From assembly GCF_021535045.1 (NCBI RefSeq), contig NZ_CP091056.1, positions 2,542,001-2,606,000 of the forward strand: DNA of 64,000 nucleotides. The letters run 5' to 3'. Below are positions 49,743 through 58,469 of this stretch, one piece after another. The translations under genes were made by a program, and so were the position numbers. How positions within the stretch are numbered: the first letter of the stretch is position 1; each line of letters starts with the position of its first letter. Below the pieces are notes generated by a model. That model searched no databases. It was not told the DNA's origin and was given only the letters and a program-made list of their open reading frames with translations. Origin of the DNA: Ornithinimicrobium sp. INDO-MA30-4. GTDB taxonomy: Bacteria > Actinomycetota > Actinomycetes > Actinomycetales > Dermatophilaceae.

Positions 49743-50697
49743 TTATCGCCCCAGGCGTCGCTGAACCCACCAAAACTCGCCCAGGCCGTCAGCCGCGCGC
49801 AAGGTTGTCCAGGCGCCGTGGGTCGCCAGACCCTGCAGGTATGCCGCTGGCTGGGTGCTCGCCAGGGCGTGACTCGGGGGAGCCATCGTGGGCAAGAGGT
49901 CAGCCAACATGTCACGTTGCTGCGATCGAACGTCCGCAGCGAGGGAGTCGACAGCCACATGCGCGGTGATGTCGGTGCTGCCATCGAGCAGGAGTGACCG
50001 CCCGGCCGCAGTGAAAACCGATGAGCGTCCCACCCACTGGACGCTCGGCATACTCATGGCCGTAGTCGATGGACACGGCAAGCCCATTGCTGATGCCAGC
50101 GCAGAGCCCGTCCCAAGCCTGGTCGCGGGCAGAACCGACTTCTGCGCGCTCGACCGCTGAGGAGACCCACTCAGTTAGCCAGTCCAGGTTGGCGCCCGTG
50201 ACTAGTCCGCCGAGCGATTCAGCCCCAGCGCTATTGACGAGGACGAGTCGCCAGGAGCCGTCCTGGTCGCGCTGGGCCACCGGGCAGGGCACCACATCGA
50301 GCCACTCGTGCGCAACAACAAGGCAATCGTGCAGTCCCTCCCATTCCGACGGCAGCATGGCGCCACCATCTGCTCGCCACCATCCAATATTGGCTGGTAG
50401 TGAAGTGGGGCGCTCGGTGATATCGACGGCAACACAGTGCTTGCTCGAGTCGTGGGCAGCGATGGCGGCGATCAACGCGCCTCCACCAGCAGCAAAATCG
50501 ACGATGGTGCTCAGGTGGTGGCGGTCCGCGAGGTTAATCAGCGCTTGAGCCAAGATCGGCGTCGCGTGGGGGATGCCGACGGCTGAAGTTGTGAAGTGAC
50601 CAGCGGGGCCCTCGGGGCGACGATAGAAGCCTTGAGAGCCGTAAAGCGCGGCGTGCCAGGCGTCATGCCACGGCACTGAGTCTGGGGAGCCTGCCAC
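49743..50697 (-). CDS. MidA/NDUFAF7-like SAM-dependent methyltransferase (frameshifted)
   Basis: About 318 aa. The N-terminal FTTSAVGIPHATPILAQAL and the SAM site TIVDFAAGGGALIAAIA resemble the COG1565/MidA family (usual motif VG-x-FG and E-x-G-G-G). LVVAHEWLDVVPCPVAQ corresponds to the conserved NELLDALP region, and GLAVSIDYGHEYAERP to the YGY segment. The frame breaks near 50030. Human NDUFAF7 symmetrically dimethylates an Arg of the NuoD homologue NDUFS2; here the gene directly precedes nuoD2 in the same operon, which strongly suggests a similar substrate. Confidence 0.78.
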
Positions 50698-50734
50698 CTG
50701 GGCATCCTCTCACCGCGCCTGCTTGGCGCCCACC

Positions 50735-50740
50735 TACACT
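50735..50740 (+). promoter_or_regulatory. -10 box of a leaderless promoter for the exchanger gene
   Basis: TACACT, 6 nt, then GTG 50747. Confidence 0.5.
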
Positions 50741-50746
50741 GAGGCA

Positions 50747-51823
50747 GTGATTCTTGATGGTGTCTTTGTTCTTGTCGGCCTCGTGATGTTGGTCGGCGGG
50801 GGAGAAGTCTTGGTGCGGGGTGCTTCGGCGCTCGCGATCAAGACCGGCCTCTCCCCGTTGATTGTTGGGCTCACAGTCGTCTCGGTGGCAACCTCGGCCC
50901 CCGAGTTGGCGGTTACCACCGGCGCAGTGCTCAGTGGCGAAACTGATCTGGCGATTGGCAATGTCGTGGGATCAAACATTGCAAACGTTCTGCTGATCTT
51001 GGGTGTTTGCGCCGTCATCACACCGCTGCTGGTGCGGCGTCAAATGCTCAAACTCGACCTGCCGGCCTTGCTGGTGTTGACCCTGGCCCTGTTGCTCTTT
51101 GCCAACAATGGCAGGATCGGCACTGTCGAGGGCATGCTGTTGCTGGGCGTCTGGATTGCCTACATCGCCATGAGCATCCGCGCGAGCAGGGCAAAGCCAG
51201 CGGACCCCTCACAAGAGGCCGACACCAAGACAATGAAGATGCCGATCGCCGCCGGGTTTGTGTTGTTGGGCGTTGCTCTGCTGGTGGTGGGCTCGCAACT
51301 TCTAGTCGATGGAGCGGCCAGCATTGCTTCGGCCCTTGGCGTCAGTGGATTGGTGATTGGACTGACCGTCGTGGCGATCGGCACCTCGATGCCAGAGTTG
51401 GCCGCCTCTGCAATTGCTGCCATCCGTGGTCAGACCGATCTCGCGGTCGGCAACGTCGTCGGCAGTTGTCTGGCCAACATTGGTCTGGTCCTGGGTTTGC
51501 CATCGTTGCTGGCTCCCGGTGGTCTCGACGTGCCCGCGTCGGTGGGCGCCTTTGACGTGCCAGTCATGGTTGCCACGGTCGGGGGGCTCTTCATCGTGGC
51601 GTTCACCGGGGCTTGGATCGTGCGCTGGGAGGGCCTGGTGTTTGTGGCGCTCTACGTTGCCTACACCGCATACGTCGTCTTGGCCGCTACTCACCACGAC
51701 GCGCTGGAAGGCTTCACCAGCACCATGGTGATCTTCGTGCTCCCCGTGCTCGGAGTCGTGTTGGCTGGGTCGTTGCTCCATGAGGTGAAGCGGCGGGCCG
51801 AGACGGCTGCTCGCGTTTCTTAG
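50747..51823 (+). CDS. Sodium/calcium exchanger-like cation antiporter (CaCA, YrbG type)
   Basis: Intact, 358 aa from GTG 50747, chosen because of the leaderless -10 and because residues before it lack homology. Ten or so membrane helices in two homologous halves; the alpha-repeats are TVVSVATSAPELAVTT with GNVVGSNIANVLLILG, and TVVAIGTSMPELAASA with GNVVGSCLANIGLVLG. The Pro-Glu pairs and Asn residues are the ion-binding ligands. It exchanges Ca2+ for Na+ or H+ across the cell membrane. Its TAG overlaps the next GTG by 1 bp. Confidence 0.9.
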   Translation: MILDGVFVLVGLVMLVGGGEVLVRGASALAIKTGLSPLIVGLTVVSVATSAPELAVTTGAVLSGETDLAIGNVVGSNIANVLLILGVCAVITPLLVRRQMLKLDLPALLVLTLALLLFANNGRIGTVEGMLLLGVWIAYIAMSIRASRAKPADPSQEADTKTMKMPIAAGFVLLGVALLVVGSQLLVDGAASIASALGVSGLVIGLTVVAIGTSMPELAASAIAAIRGQTDLAVGNVVGSCLANIGLVLGLPSLLAPGGLDVPASVGAFDVPVMVATVGGLFIVAFTGAWIVRWEGLVFVALYVAYTAYVVLAATHHDALEGFTSTMVIFVLPVLGVVLAGSLLHEVKRRAETAARVS

Positions 51824-52746
51824 TGGCGATCACACAGCGGCATTGGGAGCTGGCCTACGAGCATCCGCTGCACGCGCCCAGCCTCTTTGGCCACTTCGCT
51901 GCCACGCTGGTCCCCGGTGTGGAGCGGTGGATTGATGGCGGCTTGATGCGCGCTTTGCAACTGGGCCGGGGCCAGGCGATTCTGCACATCACACCGGGCT
52001 ACCCCTTACTCGTACGGGGCTGGTTTGCCGAAGGTGGCGACCTGAGCCTGGTGGAGCCAACCGTGCGGCGCTGGCTTGATCTGGATGCCGACTCACCGGC
52101 CATCGACGAGCGACTCGGTGCTGACCCTGACCTTGCAGCCCTCGTGACACAGCACCCCGGCGTTCGACTGCCCGGGACAGTAGATCCGGCAGAGATGGCG
52201 CTAAGGGTGGTGTTTGGGCAGCAGGTCTCCACCAAAGCGGCAGCAACGATGGCGCGAAAGTTTGTCGATGCCTGCGGGCAATCGGTGCGGGCCGAACTGC
52301 TGGCAGCCGTGCCGGAGGCGCCAGGCAGGTTGTTTCCGAGTCCGGGCTGTGTCGCCGAGCTCAGTGATGACAACTTCCCCGGTATGCCGCGCACCAGGCG
52401 AGAGACTGTGCGCCGCCTGGCGACCGCGTTGGCCGACGGGTCACTAGTGATTGATCCTGCCGCTCCGATCGAAGAAACCCGGGCCCAATTGCACTCGCTG
52501 AAAGGGGTGGGCCCGTGGACGGTCGAGATGATCGCGCTGCGTGGCTTGGGCTATCCGGACGCCTTCCCGCACGCCGATTTAGGTGTGCTGGTGGCCGCGA
52601 AAGGCGCGGGCTTACCCGACCAACCGCGAGCGCTGGCAGCACGGGGTGAGGCTTGGCGCCCATGGCGTTCGTATGCGACTCAACTGCTCTGGGCAAGCTC
52701 AGGACACGAGGCTGCCCAGATGCCCCAGGATCGGTCGGTATCCTGA
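51823..52746 (+). CDS. AlkA-like 3-methyladenine DNA glycosylase
   Basis: Intact, 307 aa. The N-terminal AlkA-type domain (residues 1-110, with LQLGRGQAILHI) precedes the HhH-GPD core: ALRVVFGQQVSTKAAATMARKF, the hairpin LHSLKGVGPWTVEMIALRGLG and the catalytic Asp in FPHADLGVLVA. No Ada regulatory domain or Fe-S cluster is seen. It excises alkylated purines. GTG 51823 shares a base with the exchanger stop. The lysS -10 lies at its 3' end. Confidence 0.9.
   Translation: MAITQRHWELAYEHPLHAPSLFGHFAATLVPGVERWIDGGLMRALQLGRGQAILHITPGYPLLVRGWFAEGGDLSLVEPTVRRWLDLDADSPAIDERLGADPDLAALVTQHPGVRLPGTVDPAEMALRVVFGQQVSTKAAATMARKFVDACGQSVRAELLAAVPEAPGRLFPSPGCVAELSDDNFPGMPRTRRETVRRLATALADGSLVIDPAAPIEETRAQLHSLKGVGPWTVEMIALRGLGYPDAFPHADLGVLVAAKGAGLPDQPRALAARGEAWRPWRSYATQLLWASSGHEAAQMPQDRSVS
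52739..52744 (+). promoter_or_regulatory. -10 box of a leaderless lysS promoter
   Basis: TATCCT, 6 nt, then GTG 52751; inside the 3' end of the glycosylase gene. Confidence 0.45.
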
Positions 52747-52750
52747 GGGT

Positions 52751-54276
52751 GTGACTGAAACCCCGCTGCTTCCGCTGGATCAAACGAGCCGACTGATGCT
52801 CCGCTGGAAAACGAGCTTCCTGAGCAAATGCAGGTGCGTCGCGCTAAGCGCCAGCAACTCCTGGACTCAGACCGTGAGGCCTATCCAGTCACGGTTCCGG
52901 TCACTCACACGTTGCGCCAGGTCCGCACCGAATGGGGCCACCTGGGGACCGGCGAGGAGACCCAGGACGCTGTTGGGGTTGCTGGCCGCGTTGTCTTTGT
53001 GCGCAACACCGGAAATTGGCCTTTGCCACCTTGCAGGCTGGTGATGGCACCCGGCTGCAAGCCATGCTGAGTTTGGCTGAGGTGGGGGGCGATCAGTTGG
53101 CGGACTGGAAGTCTCTCGTCGACCTGGGTGACCACGTGTTCATTGATGGCCGGGTCATCTCCTCGCGCCGCGGTGAGTTGTCGGTGATGGCGAGCCGGTG
53201 GCAGATGGCGTCAAGGCGCTGCGCCCGTTGCCGGTCTTGCATAAAGAACTTTCTGAAGAGCAGCGCGTGCGTCGGCGCTACGTGGACTTGATTGTTCGCG
53301 ATGAGGCGCGCCAGATGGTGATGAACCGGGCCGCTATGGTGCGGGCCATTCGCGGGGTGCTTGAGGCGCATGAGTTTATCGAGGTCGAAACGCCGATCCT
53401 TCAGCCTGTTCATGGTGGAGCGAATGCAAAGCCATTTCACACGCATTTGAACGCCATGGACCTGCCGATGACGTTGCGCATCGCGTTGGAGTTGTATTTG
53501 AAGCGTGCCGTTGTGGGCGGAATCGACCGAGTATTTGAAATCGGTCGTATTTTCCGCAACGAGGGAATTGATTCCACCCACAGCCCTGAGTTCACGATGC
53601 TTGAGGCGTATTTGGCCTATGGCGATCAGCGATCGATGGCTGATCTCACTAGAGAGATGATTTTGGCCGCGGCCGACGCGATTGGGTCTCGCCAGATTGA
53701 GACTCCGCGCGGCCAGATTGATCTTGACGCGCAGTGGGAATGGCTGCCCTTCTATCGCGGCCTGTCTGACACGCTCGGCGTTGCTGTCACTGTGCAAACA
53801 CCGGCAGAAGAGCTCACGGCGCTGGCGAAGCAGCACGAGGTGGACATTGACCCAGTCTGGGATGGCGAAAAGATCGCCATGGAGCTCTTCTCCGAGTTGG
53901 TAGAGCCGACGTTGTTGCAGCCCACCTTCGTCTGCGAATACCCCGCGTCAGCGCAGCCCTTAGCCCGGCCGCACCGCACTGAGCCTGGGCTGATTGAAGC
54001 CTGGGACCTAATCATTGATGGCACCGAGCGTGGCACCGCCTTTAGTGAGTTGGTCGATCCTGAGATGCAGCGGCAGCGACTGACCAAACAGTCGCTCAAG
54101 GCCGCAGGTGGCGACGCGGAGGCCATGCAACTCGACGAGGACTTCCTGCAGGCTCTGGAGTATGCCGCCCCGCCCATGGGTGGGCTTGGGCTCGGCCTAG
54201 ACCGGGTCATGATGCTGTTGAGCGGTTCCGGTATTCGCGAAACGATTCTCTTTCCTTTGTTAAGCCGGAGGCCTGA
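52751..54276 (+). CDS. lysS: Lysyl-tRNA synthetase, class II (frameshifted)
   Basis: About 508 aa. The OB-fold anticodon domain ([43 protein letters not shown]) precedes the class II core: motif 1 region [23 protein letters not shown], motif 2 [25 protein letters not shown], motif 3 [16 protein letters not shown]. Breaks lie near 52790, 53010, 53195 and 54255; the corrected end is ILFPFVKPEA at TGA 54274-54276. Class II lysS, not class I lysK. Followed by a membrane protein and lsr2, the usual actinobacterial order. Confidence 0.93.
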
Positions 54277-54278
54277 CT

Positions 54279-54479
54279 ATGGACGCGCTTGCGAACGTTT
54301 GGCCCTATGTCGCGGCATTGATCCCCACAGCTGGATTGCTGTTCCTCTTTTGGGTGATCATGAAGCACATTCTTGAGGGCGACAGGCGAGAACGCGCGGC
54401 TCAACGTGAATGGGAGAACTCGCGTGCAGCGGCCGCGGAGGAGGACGTTCAAGAGCCGCGGAAGGATACTCCGCAGTAG
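54279..54479 (+). CDS. Small single-helix membrane protein between lysS and lsr2
   Basis: Intact, 66 aa, starting 2 bp after lysS. One helix (YVAALIPTAGLLFLFWVIMKHIL) is followed by a charged, probably coiled tail (GDRRERAAQREWENSRAAAAEED). A protein of this size and layout commonly occupies this slot in actinobacteria. Function unknown. Confidence 0.75.
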   Translation: MDALANVWPYVAALIPTAGLLFLFWVIMKHILEGDRRERAAQREWENSRAAAAEEDVQEPRKDTPQ

Positions 54480-54596
54480 CATTGTCGTTTGTCGTTTGAC
54501 GGTCGTAATTAGTGATACTTTTAAGATGTCCTAGACGTTCCATTGCTTGTTGCGCATAGTTATCGCCAACAGGCTCCCGTATTTGATGAGGTTTTA

Positions 54597-54932
54597 ATGG
54601 CACAACGTGTGCAAGTGATTCTTGAAGACGACGTTGACGGTTCTGAGGCATCGGAGACAGTTGAGTTTGCTCTCGATGGCGTGACCTACGAGATCGATCT
54701 CAATGACGCTCACGCGGCGCAGTTGCGCGATGACTTGGCCAAGTGGGTCGGGCAGGCACGTCGTTCGGGCGGCCGTCGTCAGACTCGCCGTCGCGGGGCT
54801 ACCGGCGCATCCGGCGCAGGCCGTGAAGAGCTGGCCCGCATGCGTGAGTGGGGCCGCAACAACGGCTTCGCCGTCAGCGACCGTGGCCGTGTCTCGCAGG
54901 AGCTGCAGGATGCGTTTGCGGCAGCGAACTAA
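54597..54932 (+). CDS. lsr2: Lsr2 nucleoid-associated protein
   Basis: Intact, 111 aa from ATG 54597 (ribosome site GAGG). The N-terminal oligomerisation domain (AQRVQVILEDDVDGSEASETVEFALDG) and the C-terminal DNA-binding domain MREWGRNNGFAVSDRGRVSQEL with the AT-hook-like RGR minor-groove motif are clear. It is the actinobacterial H-NS analogue, silencing AT-rich and foreign DNA. The 117 bp upstream are visibly AT-richer than the surroundings, a plausible site for autoregulation. A tandem repeat begins inside the last codons. Confidence 0.95.
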   Translation: MAQRVQVILEDDVDGSEASETVEFALDGVTYEIDLNDAHAAQLRDDLAKWVGQARRSGGRRQTRRRGATGASGAGREELARMREWGRNNGFAVSDRGRVSQELQDAFAAAN

Positions 54933-54981
54933 CGGTTCTGCGCGGCAGCGAACTAACGGTTCTGCGCGGCAGCGAACTAAC
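54918..54981. repeat. 24-bp tandem repeat across the lsr2 stop codon
   Basis: The unit GCGGCAGCGAACTAACGGTTCTGC begins at 54918, is repeated exactly at 54942, and a 16-nt third copy runs 54966-54981. Each copy includes the codons AAC TAA, so the unit duplicates the natural stop and 3' tail of lsr2. The length is a multiple of three. Confidence 0.9.
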
Positions 54982-55003
54982 TCGCTGATCTGAGCTATTG
55001 GCT

Positions 55004-55040
55004 AAGGCCCTCACCACACGAATTGTGTGGTGAGGGCCTT
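55004..55040. terminator. Terminator between lsr2 and the LigD-polymerase gene
   Basis: Perfect 16-bp stem AAGGCCCTCACCACAC with a GAATT loop. Sits between two convergent genes and can serve both. Confidence 0.85.
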
Positions 55041-55059
55041 TCCTATGCCTGTTCGCGCC

Positions 55060-55936
55060 TTAGGCCCGTGCGCGCTCTATCGCCTCGGCGAGCGAAACGT
55101 GCTGCAGTTCAGCCTTGCCGCTGACCGAATCTTCGATTTCTGACCATTCGCGAGGGCAAGCAACGCGAGGCTGCTCCCGCCCGCGCAGCGACCAGGGGTG
55201 ATCGTCGTCTTCGCTGCGACATTCTGTGACCAATCCAAAAGACTTTGCCGTCGCGCAGTGCCTTCGTCATCTTCCACAAGATCAGGTCGGGATGCTTGTC
55301 GGTGAGGTGCATGGCGAGTGACTTAGCCACAGCGCTGACCTCATGGCTGCCTCGTTGACCATCTAACTCGGCATACATTTGCATGCCTTTGCTGCCACTG
55401 GTGCACGGCCACGAGGCCAAGCCAGCCGAGGTCAGCACTTCCCGGACCAACAACGCGACCTGGGCGCATTCCGCCAGGCCTGCGCCGGGGCCAGGGTCAA
55501 GGTCGATGACTAGCCGATCGGGGTTCGTCGGTTTGCCGTCTCCATCGACTCGCCACTGGGGAGAATGCAACTCCAGCGAGCCGAGATTGACTAGATAGAC
55601 CAACGTGGCGACATCACGGACCAGGGGATAGGTCACCCTGGCGCCCCCACGAGAGCCGTGCCCGGTGACTTCGACGCGTGGCAGCCAATCAGGCGCGCCG
55701 CTGGGCAGGTTCTTTTCAAAGAAATGGTTGTCGGCAACGCCGTGTGGCCAGCGGATGCGCGTCACGGGTCGGTCTTTGAGTTGCGGCAGGATCCGATCGG
55801 CAACACTGACGTAGTACTGCAAAACCTCGCCCTTGGTGGTCCCCGTGGCCGGGTAGAGCACTTTGTCTAAGTTGCTGATCTGGAGGGCTCGGCCATCAAC
55901 CTCGACCGTGGTGACGGATTTTGCTGGGTTGTTCAC
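55060..55936 (-). CDS. LigD-type primase-polymerase domain protein (frameshifted)
   Basis: About 291 aa stand-alone polymerase domain of the bacterial NHEJ system. LDKVLYPATGTTKGEVLQYY, the first-strand PVTRIRWPHGV ... HFFEKNLP, DLDPGPG (metal-binding D-x-D region VIDLDPG) and the SGSKGMQMY loop are present. After the break near 55245 it reads VFVDWSQNVAAKTT and ends SLAEAIERARA. It fills or extends DNA ends, often with ribonucleotides. It overlaps the ligase gene upstream by 4 bp, so the LigD activities are encoded on two coupled genes here. Confidence 0.85.
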
Positions 55937-56876
55937 GGCGTGACGTCCTGGGGTGTGAGGTCAGTGCGGACTCGTTGGAAAGATGGTTGCCGCAAGCGCC
56001 CGCCGCGGGTGGCGCCGAGTGAGGCGACGTCGATGACGAGTGAGGGGTGAAGCCAGCGGGCTCTCGCGGAGTCTTCGGCTGGGATCTGTTGAGCAAAAGG
56101 GCTGTGGTCGCTGGCCAAACCCGTTATGGTCGCCTGCAGTGCTCGTCCCGCAGCGCCGCTGAGTCCGCTGCCAACTCGTCCCAGAAAAGTGAGTTGATTT
56201 TGGCTAGCCGAAGGTGTCCCCACCAGAAGGCCACCGAGCACCTGGCGCCCCATCTCAGGGCGCCAGCCGCCGATGACCACGCTTTGGGTCCGTCGATGGG
56301 GGAACTTCAGCCAGTCTTCGCTGCGCTGGCCGGAGTAGTAGCGCGAGGTGACCCTCTTGGAGACCACGCCCTCAAGGCCCTGCTCAGCGGTGGCTTCCAA
56401 GAGTTGCTGCCCATCGGCATACGTGGGTGGCACTTGCCAGTGACGGGCCGGTGGGATGAGGTCCTCGAGCAATCGCCGCCGGTCGGCCCAGGGCAGACCG
56501 CTCAAGTCCATCCCATCAAAGCGCAAGAGGTCAAAGATCATGAAGGTCGCTGGGCGGCTGGCTGCGGCTTGGGCCGCTGATGTCACCGACGAGTGGTGGA
56601 CCCGGTCCACAATGTGGAAAAGTCCGGCTTGCCGTCAATCAGGGCCACGGCCTCACCATCGAGCAGCATGTCGGAGGCGAGGCTCTGCAGACCGGCAAAC
56701 TCGGGGAATCCCACCGACACATTGCGGCCAGAGCGGGACGTGGCGACGAGGCCATCGGCCCCGATATCCACCAGCAACCGCACGCCGTCCCACTTCACTT
56801 CGTGGCGCCACCCTGCACCTTGAGGCACCAATACTGGGCCCGCTGCAGCACCGGGAGTGGCGAGCATGGGTCTCAT
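55933..56876 (-). CDS. ATP-dependent DNA ligase, LigC/LigD type (frameshifted)
   Basis: About 314 aa. The adenylation motif HEVKWDGVRLLV carries the nucleophilic Lys; GRNVSVGFPEF, LLDGEAVAL, FMIFDLLRFDG, LEGVVSKRVTSRYYSG and DWLKFPHRR are motifs III to V; the OB-fold follows. The frame breaks near 56600. No nuclease (3'-phosphoesterase) domain is attached. The start MRPMLATPG is canonical for the family. Its ATG lies only 16 bp from the divergent Ku start. With Ku and the polymerase gene it makes a complete NHEJ set. Confidence 0.87.
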
Positions 56877-56881
56877 GGGTC

Positions 56882-56888
56882 CATCCTG
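56882..56888. promoter_or_regulatory. Possible overlapping -10 elements between the ligase and Ku genes
   Basis: CATCCTG in the 16-bp gap reads CATCCT on the plus strand (5 nt before the Ku GTG) and CAGGAT on the minus strand (6 nt before the ligase ATG). Both resemble the leaderless -10 boxes elsewhere in this window. Confidence 0.35.
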
Positions 56889-56892
56889 AGGG

Positions 56893-57810
56893 GTGCGAGC
56901 TATTTGGAAGGGCGCAGTGTCGTTCGGGTTGGTTAACGTCCCGGTGCGACTTTACTCGGCGACCGAAAACCACGACTTGAGTTTCCACCAGGTACGAGCC
57001 AGCGATGGCAGCCGGATCAGGCTGCGGCGGATCGCGCAGGCCGACGGGGAGGAAGTGGCCTACCGCGACATCGCGAAGGCGTATGAATCAGAGGACGGCC
57101 AGACGGTTGTGCTGACCGATGAGGACTTTGCGTCGCTGCCTAACCGCAGCTCCAAAGAGATCGCGGTGGAGCGGTTCGTGCCGGCCAGCCAGATCGACCC
57201 GATTCTGTATGACAAGCCGTATTACATCGAGCCCGATGCGCTGGGTGCCAAGGCGTATGCGCTGCTGCGCGAATCTCTGCGCGATAGTGACCGCGTCGCG
57301 ATCGTCACCGTCGCTATCCGCAACCGGATGACGATCGCGGCCCTGCGGGTCAAAGATGATGCGATCCTGCTGCAGACCTTGCTCTGGCCCGACGAGATTC
57401 GGGCGACCAAAGAGCTCAACCATCTCGACACCGACACCGAGCCCAAAGAGTCCGAAGTGGCGATGGCTCGGATGCTGATCGAGTCGATGGCCGGCGACTT
57501 TGAGCCTGAGGACTACGAAGACGACTATCAGCAGGCGGTCGAGGCGCTGGTGAAGTCCAAGATCGAGGGCGGAGACACGCAAACCAAGCCGGCAGCCGAC
57601 GCTGAGGACGACGGCGGTGAGGTTGTCGACCTGCTGGCCGCCCTGCAGCGCAGTGTCGATCGGGCTAAGGCCAGCCGCTCAGACGACACCAGCAGCACAG
57701 ACTCGAAACGGGGTGACGTCGCTGGCCGCTCCCGCCGAGGCCGCGCTGCCAGTGCCCGTCCATATTGGTTGCCAGGGCCACCCAGGTGCCGGCTCGCAGT
57801 TGACCTTTGA
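56893..57810 (+). CDS. ku: Ku, bacterial NHEJ end-binding protein
   Basis: About 270-305 aa. The N-terminus RAIWKGAVSFGLVNVPVRLYS is the family signature, then FHQVRASDGSRIRLRRIAQADGEEV, RSSKEIAVERFVPASQIDPI and a C-terminal region rich in Asp and Ser. It forms a ring that threads onto double-strand ends and recruits ligase. The last part of the literal frame (after GDVAGRSRRGRAASAR) overlaps the next gene and may be altered by an indel. Divergent from the ligase. Confidence 0.92.
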   Translation: MRAIWKGAVSFGLVNVPVRLYSATENHDLSFHQVRASDGSRIRLRRIAQADGEEVAYRDIAKAYESEDGQTVVLTDEDFASLPNRSSKEIAVERFVPASQIDPILYDKPYYIEPDALGAKAYALLRESLRDSDRVAIVTVAIRNRMTIAALRVKDDAILLQTLLWPDEIRATKELNHLDTDTEPKESEVAMARMLIESMAGDFEPEDYEDDYQQAVEALVKSKIEGGDTQTKPAADAEDDGGEVVDLLAALQRSVDRAKASRSDDTSSTDSKRGDVAGRSRRGRAASARPYWLPGPPRCRLAVDL

Positions 57811-58315
57811 CGATGTCCTTACCGGGCGGCGGCAAGTGGGCTGGCGGCGTGCGACGCGTGATGCGCAGAGCGCCGGGACGCAGGCTCCACCCGCGGTCGC
57901 TGCAACCTTTGTCGCCCAGTGGAGCCTGCAGGTGTTGGTGTCAGCCGCGATCGTGGCGAGTCACCTCGGCAAGGCGCCCGGCGTGATCACCGACGGAGCG
58001 ACGGTGTCATTACACCCGCGCACGTTCTTCCCGCGGGTCCTCTGCCTGGCGAAGGAGCCTGGAAGCAACACCGCACGCAGCCAGGCTTGGGCGGCTCCTG
58101 CAGAGCGGGCATACCGGGAGTGGGCCGCGCAGTTCCTTGCTGGCTATCGCCCTGAGGCGGCGATGAGCAGCAAGCAGCGACTCGGATTGGTCGAGGACGT
58201 GTGGAATGCGGCGGCCCAGCCAAGCGCTAACACTGGGGCAGGCCGCCAAGCCTGCTGTTTTATCTTCGCGTTGCCAGGTGCAAGCGAGTGCGCAGGATGT
58301 CCCCGACGTCGCTAG
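57752..58315 (+). CDS. FhuF-like [2Fe-2S] siderophore-iron reductase family protein
   Basis: About 187 aa from GTG 57752 (start uncertain). The C-terminus RQACCFIFALPGASECAGC has the C-C-x10-C-x2-C cluster-binding pattern that defines the FhuF family. The body includes FVAQWSLQVLVSAAIVASHLG, which fits the helical N-terminal part of the family. FhuF proteins reduce ferric siderophores in the cytoplasm. No siderophore uptake genes are nearby; it follows Ku, perhaps in the same transcript. Identification rests on the Cys pattern and length. Confidence 0.6.
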   Translation: MPVHIGCQGHPGAGSQLTFDDVLTGRRQVGWRRATRDAQSAGTQAPPAVAATFVAQWSLQVLVSAAIVASHLGKAPGVITDGATVSLHPRTFFPRVLCLAKEPGSNTARSQAWAAPAERAYREWAAQFLAGYRPEAAMSSKQRLGLVEDVWNAAAQPSANTGAGRQACCFIFALPGASECAGCPRRR

Positions 58316-58469
58316 GCGCCGTTAATTTCGCCTGATTCCCTCCAGCGCCTTATGCCGTGGGCGAACATAGGCTCATATTGGGCCTGAATGTGGAACAGTC
58401 CTGCGCAAAGCGGCGTTGAGCCAGTCAGACGCACATACCATCGAGGTATCTCGAACGTCAGGAGAGACC

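Noticed and set aside
58400..58469. A ClgR-type operator (CGC-N-GCG) upstream of clpC
   Set aside because: CGCAAAGCG near 58414 has only 3 bp between half-sites, shorter than the spacing I recall for ClgR boxes.
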